In this document: in pieces, positions 60,071 through 64,000 of the stretch
How the letters are laid out: each line of letters begins with the position of its first letter
Position numbering within the stretch: position 1 is the stretch's first letter
Assembly: GCA_902532565.1 (NCBI GenBank)
Contig: CACAIR010000001.1
Span: forward strand, 62,001 to 126,000
From: an uncultured Pelagibacteraceae bacterium
GTDB lineage: Bacteria > Pseudomonadota > Alphaproteobacteria > Pelagibacterales > Pelagibacteraceae
DNA length: 64,000 nt
Reading direction: 5' to 3'
Translations under genes and position numbers: made by a program
Notes under the pieces: generated by a model
The model's database searches: none
Told to the model about the DNA's origin: nothing
Seen by the model: only the letters and a program-made list of their open reading frames with translations

Positions 60071-60648
60071 GAAATATTTTCAATTTGATTTTCAGCATCT
60101 TTCATTGATTTTTCATAGTTTAGTGCCATCTGATCAGCACAAATAATTTCAACTTTTTCAATTCCAAAAAAATTTAGAATAAACCTCAGCCAAGGAGTTA
60201 AAAAATCCTCTTTACTATTAAGTTTTGTTCCGCCAGATGTAATAACAAGATAAGCTTTTTTATTTTTCAATAAACCTTCTCTTCTGCCGTTAGGTTTAAA
60301 TCTAAAAGTTTCTCCAACTCTTGCTGCTAAATCTGACCATGCTTTTAAAGTAGCAGGAGGACCATAATTATAAATTGGTGCTGAAATAATAATAACGTCA
60401 CTATCTTTAAGCTCTTTTACTAACTGATTTGAAAGTTGAAACATTTTTTTATGGTTATCATTTTGATCTTTTTGATCAATATTCATCCCAGATTCTGTTA
60501 ATCCAGTTACAAACACCATTTCATCATTTAAATCTCTATAAATTACTTCATCACCTGGTTTTCTGATTTTTTCCAAAACTTTTCTTGCTAACGCTCTAGA
60601 AGTTGATCCTTCTTTCCTAGCACTAGAATCTATTTGATAAATCTTCAT
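60067..60648 (-). CDS. FMN-dependent NADH-azoreductase-like flavodoxin-fold protein
   Basis: A 193-residue protein. QIDSSARKEGSTSRALARKVLE is the N-terminal flavin-phosphate loop, and DVIIISAPIYNYGPPATLKAW near residue 80 is the FMN-binding block of AzoR/NQO-type enzymes. AYLVITSGGT follows near residue 135. It reduces quinones or other electron acceptors. It shares a TTAA stop at 60067-60070 with the convergent dioxygenase gene. Confidence 0.88.
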   Translation of the reverse strand: MKIYQIDSSARKEGSTSRALARKVLEKIRKPGDEVIYRDLNDEMVFVTGLTESGMNIDQKDQNDNHKKMFQLSNQLVKELKDSDVIIISAPIYNYGPPATLKAWSDLAARVGETFRFKPNGRREGLLKNKKAYLVITSGGTKLNSKEDFLTPWLRFILNFFGIEKVEIICADQMALNYEKSMKDAENQIENIS

Positions 60649-60655
60649 AAATTAA

Positions 60656-61363
60656 TTATCCAAAATTTTGCAAAAAAGGAAATAGATTAAGTAAATAAAA
60701 ACCTAAGGCTTGTAGTTGGTTTGTAATTATCAGAATACCAGTAATTAGTAGAATAAAACCACCAATTTTTGAGACTTTATTAATATTATTTCTAAATTTT
60801 TTTGAAAAAATTAAAAATTTCTGCATCAAATATCCAGACAGAATAAATGGGATAGCGAGACCAATTGAATAAAAAGATAGTAATAAAATACCTTTACTTA
60901 AACTCTCTTCTGTTGAGGCTAGAACTAAAATTGATCCAAGAATAGGACCAATACAGGGCGTCCACCCAAAAGCAAATGCCATACCAATTAATATTGGACT
61001 AAAAAAATTTCTACTAATATTAGTTTCAATTCTTTTCTCGAAATTTAAAAACTTTAGATTAATTAGACCAATTATATGAAGAGAAAAAAATATAATTACT
61101 AATCCTGCGCCAATTCTTAATTCATATGAGTTTTGCAAAAGAACTTGTCCAAAAAAAGTTGAAGCTGCTCCAAAAGTAACAAAAATAATAGAAAAACCCA
61201 AAGTAAAAAGAATAATCGGAATTATATTTACATTTTTTTTCTCTATTAATTCATTTAAAGAACTTCCAGAAATGTAAGAAATATATCCAGGTATAAGTGG
61301 TAAAACACATGGTGATAAAAAGCTTAATAATCCAGCACCAATAGCTATAATTAATTCTATCAT
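60656..61363 (-). CDS. ccdA: Cytochrome c biogenesis protein CcdA (DsbD transmembrane family)
   Basis: A 235-residue six-helix protein. LLSFLSPCVLPLIPGYISYISG near residue 12 and FAFGWTPCIGPILGSIL near residue 129 contain the two conserved cysteines (first and fourth helices) that carry electrons across the membrane. It transfers reducing power from cytoplasmic thioredoxin to periplasmic partners such as those in cytochrome c maturation. It is 7 bp from the upstream azoreductase gene on the same strand. Confidence 0.93.
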   Translation of the reverse strand: MIELIIAIGAGLLSFLSPCVLPLIPGYISYISGSSLNELIEKKNVNIIPIILFTLGFSIIFVTFGAASTFFGQVLLQNSYELRIGAGLVIIFFSLHIIGLINLKFLNFEKRIETNISRNFFSPILIGMAFAFGWTPCIGPILGSILVLASTEESLSKGILLLSFYSIGLAIPFILSGYLMQKFLIFSKKFRNNINKVSKIGGFILLITGILIITNQLQALGFYLLNLFPFLQNFG

Positions 61364-61364
61364 C

Positions 61365-64000
61365 TTAACCAGTATTTTTCATAGCAGCAGAAATACCTGC
61401 TATTGAGGTTAAGAGAGCATCATTTAATAATATTTTATTTTGATTATTTCTATTATTCTTCAATTTTTTTATTACTATCGGTTGAATAATATTTAAAACT
61501 TCTGAATATATATTTCTTACTATTACCGAACTTCTAAATTGTTTTCTCGAATTAATTATTTCTTTAGGGGTTATTTTTTTATTCAAATCTTTAATTACAT
61601 CAAATTGGAACCTCAATTTTTTTCCAACTCTTTTCAAACTATCATCAGCTAAATACTCCTCATAAATTTTTGATATCTCTGGATCAGCTTTTGAAATAAC
61701 CATATCTAACATATCAAGCATTGAATTAAAAAAAGGCCAATTTCTTTCCATATCGTATAGAGTATTTCTAAATTGTTTAATATACGAGTATCTTAATGCC
61801 TCAGCACTACCAAGCCAGGCTGGTAACATCAGTCTGATTTGTGTCCAGGCAAAAACCCATGGTATAGCCCTTAAACTTTTAATATTATCAACATTTTTTC
61901 TTTTAGATGGTCTTGAGCCAATCAAAAGTTTTCCTAAAGCTCTATGAGGTGTTACAGTTTTGAAATATCTTATAAAATCAGAGTTTTGATTTATATTCTT
62001 TCTGTAAGAACTTTTTGAAATATCTGACATTTTTTCAATTAAAGATCTCCAGTTTTTTTTGGGGTTTGGGGGTGGATTTAGAGTAGCTTCAGTTACGGCT
62101 CCAATGTAACTACATAAATTATATTTTGCCAGTGGTTCATATCCATATTTCTGTTGGATTACTTCACCTTGATCTGTAATTCTAATTTTTCCATTTACTG
62201 AATTTGGAGGTTGAGATTTTAATGTTGCTTGGATAGGGCCACCTCCTCTTCCTGGAGATCCTCCTCTACCATGAAAAAAAGTGATATTAATTTTAAACTT
62301 TTTACTTAATTTAATTATCTCCTCTTGTGCTTTATATTGATGCCAACTAGCACAAATTTTACCAGCGTCTTTACTAGAGTCAGAATATCCAATCATTACC
62401 TCTTGATTATTATTAATTAATTTCCTGTACCACGATTGAGAGAACAAACTTTTCATAATTCCTTTGGAATTAATTAAATCATCTAAAGTTTCAAATAAGG
62501 GAACAACTCTTAATTTGTTCTTTATTTTCGCCTCTTTTTGAAGAAAGGATACCGACAAAATATCAGATGCTGAATTTGTCATTGATATTACATAGGCACC
62601 TAAACATTCTGTTGGCTCATTGGCTAAAATTTTAAATGTTGACCAAACCTCTTTGTTTTCTTTGTTTTTGAATCTAAATTTACTTAATTCACTTTTTTTA
62701 GAAAATATTTGTGATTTTAAAAATTGAATTTTACCCTTCTCGCTCATTTTGAGAAAATCCTTACCATATTTTTTTTTTACAAATTCAGCAATTAATTGAC
62801 TATGTCTGGAAGACTCTTGTCTAATATCTAGTTTTGCTAAATTAATACCAAAACATTTTGCTCTTCTCATCAAGTCCAATAATTCACCACTAGCAATATT
62901 TTCATTTTGATTTTGTTCCAAAGATTCTCTAACTATTCTCAATGGCTTCAAAATTTCTTCCCTAGAGGTTAATAATTTTTTTAAGTTTAAGGTTTTTTTG
63001 TTTACCAAATGCTGTTCTATCGCTCTATGCGTTGTTCTCATTTTATCTCTCAAAGGTCTTAGAAATACTCTATAAGGTTCATAAGATTTACCTACTTTAC
63101 TAAGAATTTTTTTAGAACATTTTTGCATTGAATATGATCTGATTATTTTTGTTAAAGATTTTTCATATAATTTCGCAGCTTCCCATCTTGATAATAAAAT
63201 AACCTCTTTAGTTACAGCTGCAGTTACATTAGGATTGCCATCTCTGTCTCCACCCATCCAAGATCCAAATTCTATTGGATTAAAGTTTTTAGGTAGACCT
63301 TTGTTTATATTTTTTACAAATATTGAATTCAATTTTCGATAAACTTTAGGAACTGTATCCCATAAACTTTCCTCTATAATTGCTAATCCCCATCTTGCCT
63401 CATCGTATGGTGAGGGTTTAGTTCTTTTAAGATCATCTGTATTCCAAATTATAGTAAGCTCATCAAATAATTTTTTATCAAGTAAATCTAATTTTGATGG
63501 AAAATTTTTAAAAATATTTCTTTGTTCGAGAATTTCAATGATGTTATGATATTTTTGAATTAAAGTTCTTCTTTTAACTTCAGTTGGATGAGCCGTTAGA
63601 ACTATACCTATGTTAAGATTTTTTGCAATATTATATATCTCGTTGTTACTTATATTTTTTTTTTTAAAAAGGTTTTCGAAAATTTCTTCTATAAATAAGT
63701 TATTGTTTATAATTCTTTTTTTTTTATTTTCATATTCATTTAAACTTCTAGAAGCATCAATTAATTCTGCTAAATTAATAAAATTCATGAAATGAGTAAA
63801 TGCTCTAGTTAATTTAAATGTATTCTTTGGACTAAGATTTTTGATTGCTTTAATAACTTTTCTATTCGTTTGATTGTTATTTAAACTTTTTTTATTAGCT
63901 TTTGATAACTTTCTAACTTTTTCAACTAATTTGAAAAAATTATTACCTTCTTGTTCCTTAATTACTTTTCCTAAAATATTTCCTAAATATCTTACATCTT
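61365..64000 (-). CDS. ppc: Phosphoenolpyruvate carboxylase (5'-truncated by the window edge)
   Basis: Carboxylates PEP to oxaloacetate, replenishing the TCA cycle. Visible motifs in order are VLTAHPTEVKRRT, FGSWMGGDRDGNPNVTA, MIGYSDSSKDAGK, TFFHGRGGSPGRGGGP and the C-terminal KNTG that closes the active site. The frame remains open upstream of the internal Met at 63788 to the window edge, adding about 70 codons that match PPC (LGKVIKEQEGNNFFKLVEKV, LTRAFTHFMNFINLAEL). The true start is therefore outside the window; 878 codons are present. Gly-Ser-Pro replaces the more usual Gly-Thr-Val in the FHGRGG loop. Confidence 0.96.
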   Translation of the reverse strand, partial: DVRYLGNILGKVIKEQEGNNFFKLVEKVRKLSKANKKSLNNNQTNRKVIKAIKNLSPKNTFKLTRAFTHFMNFINLAELIDASRSLNEYENKKKRIINNNLFIEEIFENLFKKKNISNNEIYNIAKNLNIGIVLTAHPTEVKRRTLIQKYHNIIEILEQRNIFKNFPSKLDLLDKKLFDELTIIWNTDDLKRTKPSPYDEARWGLAIIEESLWDTVPKVYRKLNSIFVKNINKGLPKNFNPIEFGSWMGGDRDGNPNVTAAVTKEVILLSRWEAAKLYEKSLTKIIRSYSMQKCSKKILSKVGKSYEPYRVFLRPLRDKMRTTHRAIEQHLVNKKTLNLKKLLTSREEILKPLRIVRESLEQNQNENIASGELLDLMRRAKCFGINLAKLDIRQESSRHSQLIAEFVKKKYGKDFLKMSEKGKIQFLKSQIFSKKSELSKFRFKNKENKEVWSTFKILANEPTECLGAYVISMTNSASDILSVSFLQKEAKIKNKLRVVPLFETLDDLINSKGIMKSLFSQSWYRKLINNNQEVMIGYSDSSKDAGKICASWHQYKAQEEIIKLSKKFKINITFFHGRGGSPGRGGGPIQATLKSQPPNSVNGKIRITDQGEVIQQKYGYEPLAKYNLCSYIGAVTEATLNPPPNPKKNWRSLIEKMSDISKSSYRKNINQNSDFIRYFKTVTPHRALGKLLIGSRPSKRKNVDNIKSLRAIPWVFAWTQIRLMLPAWLGSAEALRYSYIKQFRNTLYDMERNWPFFNSMLDMLDMVISKADPEISKIYEEYLADDSLKRVGKKLRFQFDVIKDLNKKITPKEIINSRKQFRSSVIVRNIYSEVLNIIQPIVIKKLKNNRNNQNKILLNDALLTSIAGISAAMKNTG

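Noticed and set aside
1..64000. CRISPR array, insertion sequence, prophage, plasmid origin or rRNA operon
   Set aside because: No regularly spaced repeats, transposase, integrase, phage structural gene or rRNA segment was seen on either strand.

Overview
The window looks like a chromosomal segment of a SAR11-type marine alphaproteobacterium (Pelagibacterales, 'Candidatus Pelagibacter'-like). The DNA is very AT-rich with Lys/Asn/Ile-rich proteins. Intergenic gaps are tiny, neighbouring genes often overlap by 1-17 bp, and several convergent pairs share one TTAA as both stop codons. The gene repertoire (tripartite tricarboxylate carriers, taurine ABC uptake, glucosylglycerate enzymes, a fused AdoMet decarboxylase-spermidine synthase, BASS and LysE carriers) fits a streamlined oligotroph. 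No IS element, integrase, prophage, CRISPR array or rRNA operon is visible. No gene-free stretch exceeds 300 bp.

Layout. 1-3.7 kb: the end of an unidentified gene with a terminator, then a minus-strand run of an MFS carrier, rpoZ, dusA and a TauE/SafE permease. 3.75-8.8 kb: mixed metabolic and envelope genes. 8.8-13 kb: a tctCBA-type carrier divergent from an AbrB-type membrane protein across a palindrome. 13-15 kb: GT9, a DUF6165-like protein and a methyltransferase. 15-19.6 kb: a minus-strand unit mtnN - speD/speE fusion - amino-acid ABC binding protein - two permeases with no ATPase, divergent from apt. 19.6-24.5 kb: a dTDP-rhamnose-type glycan cluster ending next to a tRNA-Met gene. 24.6-29.1 kb: two related tail-anchored mini-proteins, a double winged-helix regulator, a BASS carrier and two sugar epimerases.

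29.1-43 kb: a sulfonate/amine block (FAD amine oxidase, alanine dehydrogenase, class III aminotransferase, tauABC with an enlarged TauC). It is interrupted by three glycan genes and followed by an Ldh2/ComC-family dehydrogenase, a phosphate acyltransferase and an HpsN-like HisD homologue. Taurine nitrogen could pass through alanine to ammonium, and the HisD/Ldh2 pair could oxidise dihydroxypropanesulfonate to sulfopyruvate. 43-51.8 kb: a glucosylglycerate module (GH13 phosphorylase, GpgS, HAD phosphatase, ABC ATPase) divergent from its binding protein and two permeases.

51.8-58.1 kb: LysE, a VOC protein and cysE-cysK, then a compact ten-gene cassette of small proteins (two secreted, three possible ferredoxin-fold, a 4-TM protein, cupin, NTF2-like, DUF2798-like, SMR-like) of unknown joint function. 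58.1-64 kb: IMPase/HisN-like phosphatase, a gamma-butyrobetaine-hydroxylase-family dioxygenase, AzoR, CcdA and phosphoenolpyruvate carboxylase, which runs off the right edge.

Three regulatory themes recur: hairpins between binding-protein and permease genes in all four transporter operons that have both; palindromes at transporter promoters; and divergent start codons separated by only 6-9 bp.
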